64,000 nt of DNA from Silene conica. Lineage: Eukaryota; Streptophyta; Magnoliopsida; Caryophyllales; Caryophyllaceae. The stretch is from positions 57,693,181-57,757,180 of the forward strand of contig CM055315.2 of NCBI GenBank assembly GCA_029255685.2, in the 5' to 3' direction. Made by a program: the position numbers and the translations under genes. The notes below the pieces were generated by a model. That model had not been told where the DNA came from and ran no database searches. It saw only the letters and a program-made list of their open reading frames with translations. Within the stretch, counting starts at the first letter, position 1. Each line of letters opens with the position of its first letter. Positions 10,671 through 22,900 of this stretch are shown here, one piece after another.

Positions 10671-12219
10671 GAGTTTGAGGTGTGCCAGGTCGAGAGTGAG
10701 GTTGCATGGCGAACTAAGGGAGATGGGAATTTTCATGATTCGGAAAGGGGATGCTCTTAGTGATTTGACTGTGGAGCCTTAGTTGTATGGGGAGACTCGG
10801 GAGTTACAAAAGAATGATGCGAGGATCCAGAAGTGGCGCAAGATGGTTGAGAGTGAGGGTGGAGAGACTGCATCCAAGTTCAGTATTCATACCGACGGTA
10901 GTTTGAGGTTCAGTGGGCGATGGTGTGTTCCGGATATTGAGGAGCTAAAGAAGAAAATCCTAACTGAGGCTCATGCTACGTCATATTACGTTCACCCAGG
11001 GGGTGATAAGTTGTATAAAGACCTTAAGAAGACGTTCTGGTGGCCAAATATGAAGAAGGAAGTCGCGGAGTTTGTGTCGAGGTGTTTGACATGTCAAAGG
11101 GTGAAAGGGGAGCATAAGAGACCCCAAGGAAAAATTCAGTCACTAGATGTGCCAGAGTGGAAGTGAGAGAATATTTCTGTGGACTTCATTGTGGGGTTGC
11201 CTCGGACTCAGAGGGGCAACAACATGTTTTTGGTAATTGTGGATCGATTGACTAAGTCCGCTCACTTTATTCCCATAAAAGATACCTAGAGTAAAGCTGA
11301 GTTGGCTAAGTCATATGTTCAGAATGTGGTCAAGTTACATGGGGTGCCCAAGGACATTGTTTCGGATCGAGACTCGAGGTTCATATCTAGATTTTGGCAG
11401 GAGTTGCAAGCCGCTTTGGGTACCCAGTTGAAGATGAGTACAACTTTCCATCCAGCTACCGACGGCCAGACTGAGAGAACGATTCAGACCCTAGAGGATA
11501 TGTTGAGAGCATGCGTACTCGAGTTCGGAGGATCTTAGGAGGATCGACTGGGATTGATAGAGATCTCATATAACAACAGCTATCATGCCAGTATAGGGAT
11601 GGCCCCTTTTGAGGCTTTGTATGGGAGGAAGTGTCGGAGCCCTGTGTGTTGGAATGATCGTGCCGATGTTGTGGTTTTAGGACCGGATATGATCCAGGAG
11701 ATTGTAGAGCAGGTACAGGTTATTCGACAGAAGATGAGGGCCGCCCAGGATAGATAGAAGAGCTATGCTGACCTAAAGAGGAGCGATATTTCATTCGATG
11801 TGGGAGAGAAGGTGTTACTGAAGGTATCTCCAATGAAAGGTGTGATGAGGTTCGGAAAGCGTGGCAAGCTGAGTCAGAATTTTATTGGACCATTTGAGAT
11901 TTTAGACAGAGTTGGAGAGGTGGCATACCGATTAGCTTTACCTCCAGCCCTATCCAAAGTCCATAATGTGTTCCATGTGTCTCAGTTAAGGAAATATGTG
12001 AGTGATCCATTGCATGTTTTACGCCACGAGGTGATTGAGATGGATGAGCAGTTGTTCTATGTTGAGACTCCGAAAGAAATTCTGGACAAGAAGGTGCGCA
12101 ACACTCGAAATGGGGAGACAGCGTTAGTGAAAGTTTTGTGGACCAACCATAATCAGGAGGAAGCTACATGGGAGGCCGAGGCATCCATGAGAGAGCCTTA
12201 CCCGCATCTGTTTGATTGA
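10671..12219 (+). pseudogene. Tekay integrase with C-terminal chromodomain, broken
   Basis: All of this is one reading frame with five in-frame stops (TAG 10780, TGA 11164, TAG 11287, TAG 11536, TAG 11755). Domains in order: HHCC zinc-binding domain with a CLTC pair (about 10960-11095); a DDE integrase core whose Asp, Asp and Glu are all still present (about 11180-11500); a GPF/GPY-type module (about 11885-11950); and a chromodomain with its conserved Trp-Glu-Ala motif (about 12095-12215). The natural terminator is TGA at 12217-12219. The chromodomain in this lineage is thought to direct integration to heterochromatin. The stop at 11536 stands where the family has Trp. Confidence 0.92.
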
Positions 12220-12225
12220 AGTAAG

Positions 12226-15190
12226 TGTAACACCCCCATTTATTTAAGAGCCTTTAGCAAGACATTCTCAAATAAAGAGAGCTGTTACCATCTCGGAATG
12301 TCCGAGGTAGTGAATAACAAAGTAGAACAATACAAAGTACTTTATATAAAACAGATAAAATTTAAACTTTGGTTATTACAGTGACTACACAGCAGAAAAG
12401 AAAATATAACTGATGACTTCTCTAGATGTGATATAATTCTAAGTCGGTCCAAAGTCTGCATCTCACATTCCTGCCCCCGTTCCTAGCTCATCTGTCTCTG
12501 ACCTGTAGAATCTACTCCCCATTCCGGATCATCGTAGGTGTACACGAATACACTGTCAACCTCGCGGTTGAGTAGGATAACACAATAATTATAATGCAAA
12601 AGTTAAATGATATGCAAATGCCATGACATGCTCGAGCTCAATCTCAATCTCAATCTCAATCTCAAACTCATACTCATACCCTTGCACCAAGCCATACCGA
12701 ACCTCCCGGCAGACTATAATCGGTCGTCACCGAACACCAGCTCAATAGCTGATAAGACACCAGGCCTGGTCTGCAGAACCACCCTGGGCTTTATATCAGA
12801 ACAATATCTGATCCATATCTTTCTCAGTAACCAATGCATATGCAATGCTCATGAATGCAACACTAAAATAAATAACCATTAAATACCATGCTCATATAAC
12901 TCATACTTGAGTCCATAATATACAAGGCTATATCCATTCATAACACAATCACAGAGTAAACATCCATTCATAAAACTTCATACAGTATAGTGTCAGTGTA
13001 TCCTACCTGGATAAAAATATAATCCAATAGCAAGCCAGCAGGTAAACAGAATCATGGCATCTCAAAATCGTCACCTAACAAATAAAAAATACGTAATCAC
13101 TAACTAATACAATTACGCAAATTAATATAATATATCAGTTATTTAAATTAACCATTTAAATAATATATTACGCATAACGAGACCGTATTTAACACGTCTA
13201 CTTCAATTAACTTGACTAACCCGTCTTTATTACTTTTATAACTAATTTCGATTGAACAAACGAACATAGAAAATATAGTATATAAACAAACTATTGATAA
13301 CCGTCACATATAAAACTCACTTAACAATCTTAATGATTAATAACATAAACAATATTTACTAATAATACTAATACTAACAACACTAGCAATAACAATAATA
13401 AAATGCTAATAACTACTAATGACAATAATAATAACAACATGTAAAAAATAATGATATACTAACAATAATATACTACTACTACTACTACTACTAATAATAA
13501 TAATAATAATAATAATAATAGAATACTATACTAACAGCAACAATGCCTAACCACACAAATAATATAATAATAATAATATAGTAATAATAGTAATATACAC
13601 GTAGCTAAACAAAATCAATACACAAACCTTACGCAAAACCTTCGAATTACACTAACAGGCCCTTACGACCAACCCCCTTCTAACAGCCTACTTACACAGC
13701 CCATAACGACCACCCTACAGAGCTAGAACCACCACCCATCCATGGTGGTCGTGGCCACTGCACCATGACGCACCTATTGACGCTGACTACAACCCCTGAC
13801 TCAACCCCACCAGCCTTCGACACTAGTCCAAACACCCCCTGGTCACAACCACATACTCGGATCCGTGACCGACACCTCCTGCAATTCTGATTACCACCAC
13901 CTGTACCACTACCCTAGCCACCACATATCACCACCCCAGGCACCTATAATTCCCCAACAACCCCCTGGTGGTAAGCACCAGGCTTCGACACCAACCACCA
14001 CCCTCTGACAGCCGTCACAAATTCGAAGTACACGTCTTAAACCCTCTGTTTCTGCGCTATGTACTGTTTCCTAAAACGACTGTCCAAACGCGTTTCCCGA
14101 CCACCACACACCACCGTAGGACCACCAATACAACCTACTAACACATCACTACTAGTATTCATGGTCTTATAACAGGATTAAATAATAAAACATGTCAAAA
14201 CGATTAAACCAAAACAAAACAGAGTAAAATATATATAACGTTCCTGTCGACATTCATGGCGCTTGTTTTAACAGTTATAGTGATCCCATGATGGTTTAAA
14301 AACGATAAACGCGATATTCATGCTACATGGATTACTCACAACAACACAACTCTAGTCGAAAAACTGATAAAAGGGTGTAAACACTTACGAACTTCCTACT
14401 GTCCAACTGTCTATGAAAACGATGATGGTGATCGAAAGGTGATGATGTTCTTACTTGTTTTCTTTCTCCTTCGTTCTTCTCACGCGGCATAGCAAGGTTT
14501 CGTTTTGTTGATGAAAGGAGTAAGGAGGAGATGAAGGCCAACGAGTGATACAGAAGTAGGGTTTTGTTTTTTTTTTTGTTTGATGCAGCTTTGTCGATGG
14601 ATGGAAAAGTAGGGTAGAATGTGGTGGTAGTATTAGGGTTTGTTAATTGTCATAAGTCTTGTTGTATGTTAGGTCAATTGTTAACACGATTTGTCATCCT
14701 ACCTAAGTCCAAGCCCATTACCAAATAGTCCATCACGCAACTCGAGGTCATATACGACTATATCCCGAGCTTTAACCCGTAACATAAAATCAACGAGACA
14801 TATAAATAATTTTATTAATTAAATAATGAAAATATTAATTAAATTAAGAATATAAAATTATTAGTAATTACATAAGAATATATAAAAATTTAAATTTAAA
14901 TATAATTACGACTTAAATAATAAAACAAGTATAAATGAAAAATAAATATAAAATATAAAATATATTTAATTATAAATATATTAACAAAATTAAAGAAATA
15001 CGAATGAAATGTCATTTAATAAATAATCGTCAAATATAAAATGATTATGAAATATGAAATAATCGTAGAAATACGATTTATAAAGTAATAATTGTTTACG
15101 TAAAATACTTTATAAACATTCCATTTAAAAATACTTCTATAAAACACGGTTTGACTGTCGTTGACCGAGACTAAAATATGGGGTATTACA
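12226..15190 (-). repeat. 3' LTR of the LARD-like element
   Basis: 2965 bp. Holds a CTCAAT hexamer array (about 12634-12670), a CTA/TAA microsatellite (about 13470-13520), a CCACC-rich stretch (about 13690-14120), the conserved hairpin at 12556-12571 and CTCGG/CCGAG at 12292-12306. Open frames inside it recur in the other LTR and are not genes. Confidence 0.93.
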
Positions 15191-18100
15191 GTCTTCCCTC
15201 CTTAAAATGAACTTCGTCCCGAATTTCACCACCCCGTAACCGTAACGCAACATATAACAAGCATGAGACAATCATAAGTAGAACTTATATAGGTTTCAAA
15301 ACGCGAGATGTCACATTCTACCCTCGTTAAGAAAACTTTGTCCCCAAAGTCTTAACGCATAATCAAATTAAAGGATACTTCACGAATCAAAATATAATCT
15401 AACTCTATAAAAGCGATAGAATTTAACTTAATCTTATTGGCTCATTGAAATAAGGGATAAAATGACCCACTAACTTTTACAAGTTTAATTTCCCTTCTCC
15501 TAAATTCAGAATTAATCTGATCTTTCATCATCTCTAAGTTGTATTTTGATCGTTCCTCATCCTAATTACGTAATCGATTCCAGTATTAAATTTCGTCATT
15601 GTTAGAATAAAATACGATATGATCAAATTATTGTTAATCGAAAATATAAATAACAGTATACAATGGTCCAATAAAATACGATATATAACGGTCCAAAAAT
15701 TAAATCCCAAAAACAAAAATTTACAAACAGGAAAAATAATTACAGTCCAAAAATTAAACTTCATTGTATTTTCCAATCAAATCAAATACAAATTATTAAG
15801 ATACCAAACAAAATAAAATACGGTAAAACACGATATACAACGGTCAAATATATATCAATGATTACATTTTCCCAATGTCATATAAAAATAAAAATCATGT
15901 ATATTGGACAAAATAAAAATCGTGTATATCCGCGCAAAAAATAAGCAAACGGGAATTCAACCTAAATAACTCAAAGTCTTTTTGTTGAATTTTATATAAA
16001 TTCAACTAAAAATCTAAACAATATGAGGTTGACAATGAAACAAATTAATCGGTTTATTTGAGCAATTTCTGGAATCTTACTATTATGATAATAACAATAA
16101 AATGCAGTAATAAGGAAACAACTTAATCAAGTTCAAATTCCTTATCTATAAAAGTAATAAATTTTATTGCATTTTCATTGGTTGCTCAATTTTAGGAAGC
16201 TAAAAAAAACCTTCTTTCTCACCCGTCTCACCACTGACCCAAAGAAGTTTAATTTTTCTTTATTTTGCTTTTCTCCATTTAACATTCTAAAATTACAAAT
16301 AATTTTTACCTTCATAAGAGAACAAACACAACTTTACTCCGAATTCGAAAATTAAAAAATCAAGAACTTTACTCCGAGTTCGAAAATTTAAAAATCAAGA
16401 AAATTCTACTCAGAAACATAAATTCAACAATATTAAAAGAAAGTTGGACAATTAGAAGTAATTAACAAATATTTAAACAAAAAAAGTAGTCATATAGAGG
16501 TATATAAACGAAAAAAATTATACGTACAAAGAGTTAAAAATTAACAAAGAAAAACGTAAATTTAAAAAATGAAAAAAAATATGAGGAGATACAAATCAAT
16601 AAAAAACGTAGATTGGAAAATGAAGAACACGTATATCAAAGATTTTTGATTATGATCAAATAAACCCAATCTATAAAATTAACAAAAAATTTTCACCAAA
16701 AAAATAAAATAAAATAAAATAAAAATAAAATAAAATTAACAAAAAATATAAATCTTCGATTTTCGAGAAAATATAACAACCTTCAACTCTTCAAGACTTG
16801 GTCAATTAAAACTATAACAATATTGACATCGAGAAACAAAGATGGTTTTAATAACAATACATTATACATTATTATTTTCTATATAAAAACATTTCTTTAA
16901 AGATTTCTATCATTTTACTTTCATTTAAAGCTTAAGTTATTTATAAGGTAAACTATAGAAATACTACAATTTCTTTATCTATTTTATATGGTTCAAATTT
17001 ATTTCATAAACTTTGATTATTTATGTTAATAACATTAAAATTGAAAATTTATTTCATTTTATAATAATCTTTAAAAAAAATAATTAATTTAATACCAGTA
17101 AATAAATTATTGGAGTCAAAATTATTCTCGAATTGATAATTTATATATTTCTCATTTAAATTCAGGTTGAATTATATTTGCACTAATTAATCAATATATT
17201 TACGAAATTTTTAGAAACAGATCCGTACATTTTTTTGTACGGGCATAAAACTAGTGCCTAACAGAAGTAAACATTGTTATCAAGTATATACAAACAATCA
17301 CGACATATCCGTTTTCCTTGTCATAACAACTAGCCATATCATAGATCATTAAGATTTTACAATCATATCCTCCTTAAAACATTGTTACGTCCCCGTAACC
17401 CCATTACAAAATTCCACATCAAATGCTCAAGAAAACCACCGAGACAACAGTCACGAAACATCTGATAAGTTAATTACTCTATATTGGGCAACTAGCATCC
17501 GGGTTTAAAGCAACAAACATACTTGTCATTTTCCTGCTACGCAGTATGACAAAGTTAAGGTAACTAACACTTATATACGCTTGGAATTTTATTTTTTTTT
17601 CCCTTTAACACAACTTAACACATTTACACCAATGTAAAGAATTGGCTAACTCAGAGTTCGTACTTGAAAATTTAAAACATTTCATGCTCATACTCAAATT
17701 ATGGAGGCAAAACTCTTGTTTATGCACATAAGAGAGAATGACATTAGACAAAATTTCATCAACATGCATGTAGCTACAGATTCTGTCATGTTGCAAAATA
17801 ATTATCATAATCATCAAACATCAGCTTTATCATGCATTATCACCTTGAAAATATTTGGATACTTTCAAAACGACGAAGTAGTAATTAATGACGATTTATA
17901 AACATGAATCACTGACGATTGTACAAGTTACAGATCGAAAATAAATCTAGCATTTCCTCAATTCACATGTCAACCAATTTACTAATTCAATATATAGTAA
18001 TCAGATTTAAACATAACAATACATACTTCAACTTGTGGCATAACAATAGCGTCGGTATAACTAAAACTAACTTTATATAAAACTCACCAAAATAAGCAAG

Positions 18101-19813
18101 GTTATACTGTCATATACTAAAGTTCATATCCATATCATATACCTACTGTTCATGCTACTATTGTCAGGTCAGAATGTTACATGGTTGCATCACATAATTC
18201 ATATTTGATTAAACTTTTATATTTAAAATAACATACCGTTTCAACAATCACACATCACGCAACAACTTCCAAAAATCATAATTAAATAACCGCTTAGCTA
18301 TTTTGCGAGATATTATCGTTTTTAGAGAATATAAGGAATTAAATAATCATAGGAAAAAAAATCACATGCATATCTTATGGGAATTATTTATAACATATTT
18401 TAAACTCAGTTGGTCTGAACAAAACTTTACAGCACTTACACAAAAAATTAGGGCAACTTGCAAAAATCACGATTAAATAACGACTCGTTAAGCTTTTACG
18501 TGGCTTATCATTTTGAAAACATGAATGAATATCTTAAGCAGTGGAGTTGGAATTAAGCATAAACAATAAATACGTTTTAAATGGTTTATTTTTTTCAAAA
18601 TCATGGGTCGAAACAGTACTGTGCAGTAACAATCTGACCACTATCGACTAAAGTATTTATTTCTTACAAAATAGAACTCGTATACACATGAAACCAAAAG
18701 CATTGAGAAGCTAAATTAGAAGGTTATCACACGTAAAATTTTTGCATTCATATAGAAAACACATTTTAAATGGCAGCTCGTACAAACAAGGTAATATTCT
18801 GAAAATTTATCAAAATTTTTGTTCCTAAAAAAATCACTTCACATTATCACATTTAAATACAACCATACTTCCTCCAAACATGTTGGCATATCATCTGAAG
18901 CATTGAAATCTCATTGCACCATATTAACATGTAATTGCCATCTAGAAAACGACAAAGATTGCGAAACTGAAAATAAAATCAACTAAGTAACTCAACAATC
19001 AGGTATGTGTAGACAAAACATTAGTTTCTATCACCGTAACAATCACAACTTATTTAAGTACGTAACTATATCCTAGAAGTCTCTAAGGTGCCACTTATCA
19101 GCAACTCATTACACATATCATTTTACTATATCTCTACCTACGGGTTCAGGGATCATATAGCCGCATGCATATCACCAGACATGGATTAATATAACATACA
19201 AATCTGATCATTCTTATTCAAATACCAGACAATATATTACATAATTGCGATAGTCATTTAATAACCAGATATCATATAGACATTTCGAATCACCAAAATC
19301 ATATGATCATATCACTCCAAATTATTGTTCAATAAATATACAACCATTCTCTGCAAATTTCAATTCAATCATTCAGATTAACCGGCATTTCAGGATCAGT
19401 CGTATTCTTCTAATGCACATCATCATACAAGTCAAGCTTATATTTCAAAGTCATATTCCAATTTTCATGTTCTCAATACTTGAAATCATATATCTCAATT
19501 AACATTCGATATTAACCTCATGTTTCACAATACACATTACCAACGATATTTCACATTATAACTTACCTCGTTCCTTTCCTGCGGAAACGTTGTTACAAAA
19601 TAACTTGGGTCTTTTCCTTTATTCTATACTACCCACTCTCTACATCTCTCAAGGGTGACCAGGCTAGACTGAAAGGGCCAGTGGCTTGGTTTGAGGGGGC
19701 CCCTAACTCATCCCAATCCTGGGGCTCCTAACAGTTACTAATCTGGGGTTCATTTTATTAGACTCTTCCTAAGTTTATTATTTTTTTGTTTGGTTTAGGC
19801 CTGAGGATCGTTC
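15191..19813 (-). other. Non-coding interior of the LARD-like element
   Basis: AT-rich sequence without recognisable protein domains. Next to the 3' LTR (minus-strand sense) is a hairpin based on GAACTTCG/CGAAGTTC-type arms followed by a purine tract (about 15192-15230), the polypurine tract for plus-strand priming. A second hairpin-plus-purine module sits at about 17365-17395. Between them lies a Helitron end. From about 17255 rightward the sequence is alignable by eye to 27560-28560 of the second LARD copy. Confidence 0.8.
15430..17254 (+). mobile_element. Helitron-like insertion (3' end clear, 5' end approximate)
   Basis: The 3' end has the Helitron signature: a short hairpin (CCGTACA at 17223-17229 with TGTACGG at 17236-17242), then eight bases, then CTAG at 17251-17254 followed by a host T. 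Sequence to the right matches the related LARD copy, while the AT-rich 1.8 kb to the left has no counterpart there. The 5' end, which should be TC after a host A, was not pinned down; the start given is approximate. There is no Rep/helicase sequence, so it would be non-autonomous. Confidence 0.6.
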
Positions 19814-19825
19814 GTTCTGATACCA
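19814..19825 (-). promoter_or_regulatory. Primer binding site of the LARD-like element
   Basis: Minus-strand TGGTATCAGAAC, three bases from the LTR end. One mismatch to the consensus initiator-Met site (final GC is AC here). Confidence 0.88.
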
Positions 19826-19828
19826 CTT

Positions 19829-22744
19829 TGTAACACCCCCATTTATTTAAGAGCCTTTAGCAAGACATTCTCAAATAAAGAGAGCTGTTACCATCTCGGA
19901 ATGTCCGAGGTAGTGAATAACAAAGTAGAACAATACAAAGTACTTTATATAAAACAGATAAAATTTAAACTTTGGTTATTACAGTGACTACACAGCGGAA
20001 AAGAAAATATAACTGATGACTTCTCTAGATGTGATATAATTCTAAGTCGGTCCAAAGTCTGCATCTCACATTCATGCCCCCGTTCCTAGCTCATCTGTCC
20101 ATGACCTGTAGAATCTACTCCCCATTCCGGATCAGGTGTACACGAATACACTGTCAACCTCGCGGTTGAGTAGGATAACACAATAATTATAATGCAAAAG
20201 TTAAATGATATGCAAATGCCATGACATGCTCGAGCTCAATCTCAATCTCAATCTCAATCTCAAACTCATACTCATACCCTTGCACCAAGCCATACCGAAT
20301 CTCCCGGCAGACTATAATCGGTCGTCACTGAACACCAGCTCAATAACTGATAAGACACCAGGCCTGGTCTGCAGAACCACCTTGGGCTTTATATCAGAAC
20401 AATATCTGATCCATATCTTTCTCAGTAACCAATGCATATGCAATGCTCATGAATGCAACACTAAAATAAATAACCATTAAAACCATGCTCATATAACTCA
20501 TACTTGAGTCCATAATATACAAGGCTATATCCATTCATAACACAATCACAGAGTAAACATCCATTCATAAAACTTCATACAGTATAGTGTCAGTGTATCC
20601 TACCTGGATAAAAATATAATCCAATAGCAAGCCAGCAGGTAAACAGAATCATGGCATCTCAAAATCGTCACCTAACAAATATAAAATACGTAATCACTAA
20701 CTAATACAATTACACAAATTAATATAATATATCAATTATTTAAATTAACCATTTAAATAATATATTACGCATAACGAGACCGTATTAAACACGTCTACTT
20801 CAATTAACTTGACTAACCCGTCTTTATTACTTTTATAACTAATTTCGATTGAACAAACGAACATATATAAACAAACTATTGATAACCGTCACATATAAAA
20901 CTCACTTAACAATCTTAATGATTAATAACATAAACAATATTTACTAATAATACTAATACTAACAATACTAGCAATAACAATAATAAAATGCTAATAACTA
21001 CTGATGACAATAATAATAACAACATGTAAAAAATAATGATATACTAACAATAATATACTACTACTACTACTAATAATAATAATAATAATAATAATAATAT
21101 TAGAATACTATACTAACAGCAACAATGCCTAACCACACAAATAATATAATAATAATAATATAGTAATAATAGTAATATACACGTAGCTAAACAAAATCAA
21201 TACACAAACCTTACGCAAAACCTTCGAATTACACTAACAGGCCCTTACGACCAACCCCCTTCTAACAGCCTACTTACACAGCCCACAACGACCACCCTAC
21301 AGAGCTAGAACCACCACCCATCCATGGTGGTCGTGGCCACTGCACCATGACGCACCTATTGACGCTGACTACAACCCCTGACTCAACCCCACCAGCCTTC
21401 GACACTAGTCCAAACACCCCCTGGTCACAACCACATACTCGGATCCGTGACCGACACCTCCTGCAATTCTGATTACCACCACCTGTACCACTACCCTAGC
21501 CACCACCTATCACCACCCCAGGCACCTATAATTCCCCCACAACCCCCTGGTGGTAAGCACCAGGCTTCGACACCAACCACCACCCTCTGACAGCCGTCAC
21601 AAATTCGAAGTACACGTCTTAAACCCTTTATTTTTGCGCTATGTACTGTTTCCTAAAACGACTGTCCAAACGCGTTTCTCGACCACCACACACCACCGTA
21701 GGACCACCAATACAACCTACTAACATATCACTACTAGTATTCATGGTCTTATAACAGGATTAAATCATAAAACATGTCAAAACGATTAAACCAAAACAAA
21801 ACAGAGTAAAATATATATAACGTTCCTGTCGACATTCATGGCGCTTGTTTTAACAGTTATAGTGATCCCATGATGGTTTAAAAACGATAAACGCGATATT
21901 CATGCTACATGGATTACTCACAACAACACAACTCTAGTCGAAAAACTGATAAAAGGGTGTAAACACTTACGAACTTCCTACTGTCCAACTGTCTATGAAA
22001 ACGATGATGGTGATCGAAAGGTGATGATGTTCTTACTTGTTTTCTTTCTCCTTCGTTCTTCTCACGCGGCATAGCAAGGTTTCGTTTTGTTGATGAAAGG
22101 AGTAAGGAGGAGATGAAGGCCAACGAGTGATAGAGAAGTAGGGTTTTTTTTTTTTTTTTTTTTTTTGATGCAGCTTTGTCGATGGATGGAAAAGTAGGGT
22201 AGAATGTGGTGGTAGTATTAGGGTTTGTTAATTGTCATAGGTCTTGTTGTATGTTAGGTCAATTGTTAACACGATTTGTCATCCTACCTAAGTCCAAGCC
22301 CATTACCAAATAGTCCATCACGCAACTCGAGGTCATATACGACTACATCCCGATCTTTAACCCGTAATATTAATTAAATAATGAAAATATTAATTAAATT
22401 AAGAATATAAAATTATTAGTAATTACATAAGAATATATAAAAATTTAAATTTAAATATAATTACGACTTAAATAATAAAACAAGTATAAATGAGAAATAA
22501 ATATAAAATATAAAATATATTTAATTATAAATATATTAACAAAATTAAAGAAATACGAATGAAATGTCATTTAATAAATAATCGTCAAATATAAAATGAT
22601 TATGAAATATGAAATAATCGTAGAAATACGATTTATAAAGTAATAACAGTTTACGTAAAATACTTTATAAACATTCCATTTAAAATACTTGTATAAAACA
22701 CGGTTTGACTGTCGTTGACCGAGACTAAAATATGGGGTATTACA
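19829..22744 (-). repeat. 5' LTR of the LARD-like element
   Basis: 2916 bp, nearly identical to 12226-15190. Differences include a longer poly-T at about 22146-22166, a shorter TAA array near 21060-21100, and a small deletion near 22364 relative to the other copy. The hairpins are at 20154-20169 and near 19895-19910. Confidence 0.93.
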
Positions 22745-22749
22745 GTAAG

Positions 22750-22900
22750 TTACGGGGACGTAACTCTTTTTTAAGGGGGGTGGAATGTAACATTTCTGTG
22801 TTTTGATTAATGTTTTGTGTTCCAATTTCGCTGAGTGGGTTTGGTTATCACCAGTGTGTGGTTGAACTTCGGGACGAAGTTCATTTTAAGGGGGGAAGAC
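22750..22900 (+). promoter_or_regulatory. Tekay 3' end: two hairpin-plus-polypurine modules
   Basis: What remains of the Tekay 3' untranslated part after the LARD insertion. Module 1: a GTTACG/CGTAAC hairpin (about 22747-22763) then a purine tract (about 22772-22785). Module 2: a GAACTTCG/CGAAGTTC hairpin (about 22864-22882), then AAGGGGGGAAGA directly before the 3' LTR at 22901. Module 2 is the functional polypurine tract by position. Confidence 0.75.

Larger units (their letters stand above)
12226..22744 (-). mobile_element. Large non-coding LTR retrotransposon (LARD-like), TSD gtaag
   Basis: A complete 10.5-kb minus-strand element with two long LTRs (12226-15190 and 19829-22744), a primer binding site, a polypurine tract, and a perfect 5-bp duplication (gtaag at 12221-12225 and 22745-22749). 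It landed six bases after the Tekay stop codon. The 4.6-kb interior has no gag or pol domain in any frame, so it must move using proteins of a related element, which fits the definition of LARDs. Its ends, primer binding site and leader are of the same family as the Tekay elements here, making a chromovirus the likely helper. LTR divergence by eye is around one to two percent plus small indels, lower than in the Tekay host. Confidence 0.93.

Noticed and set aside
12607..12882. 91-residue open frame, repeated at 20205-20480
   Set aside because: Lies at the same place in both LTRs of the LARD and begins in a CTCAAT hexamer array; LTR sequence, not a gene. The same applies to 14332-14541 with 21914-22123.
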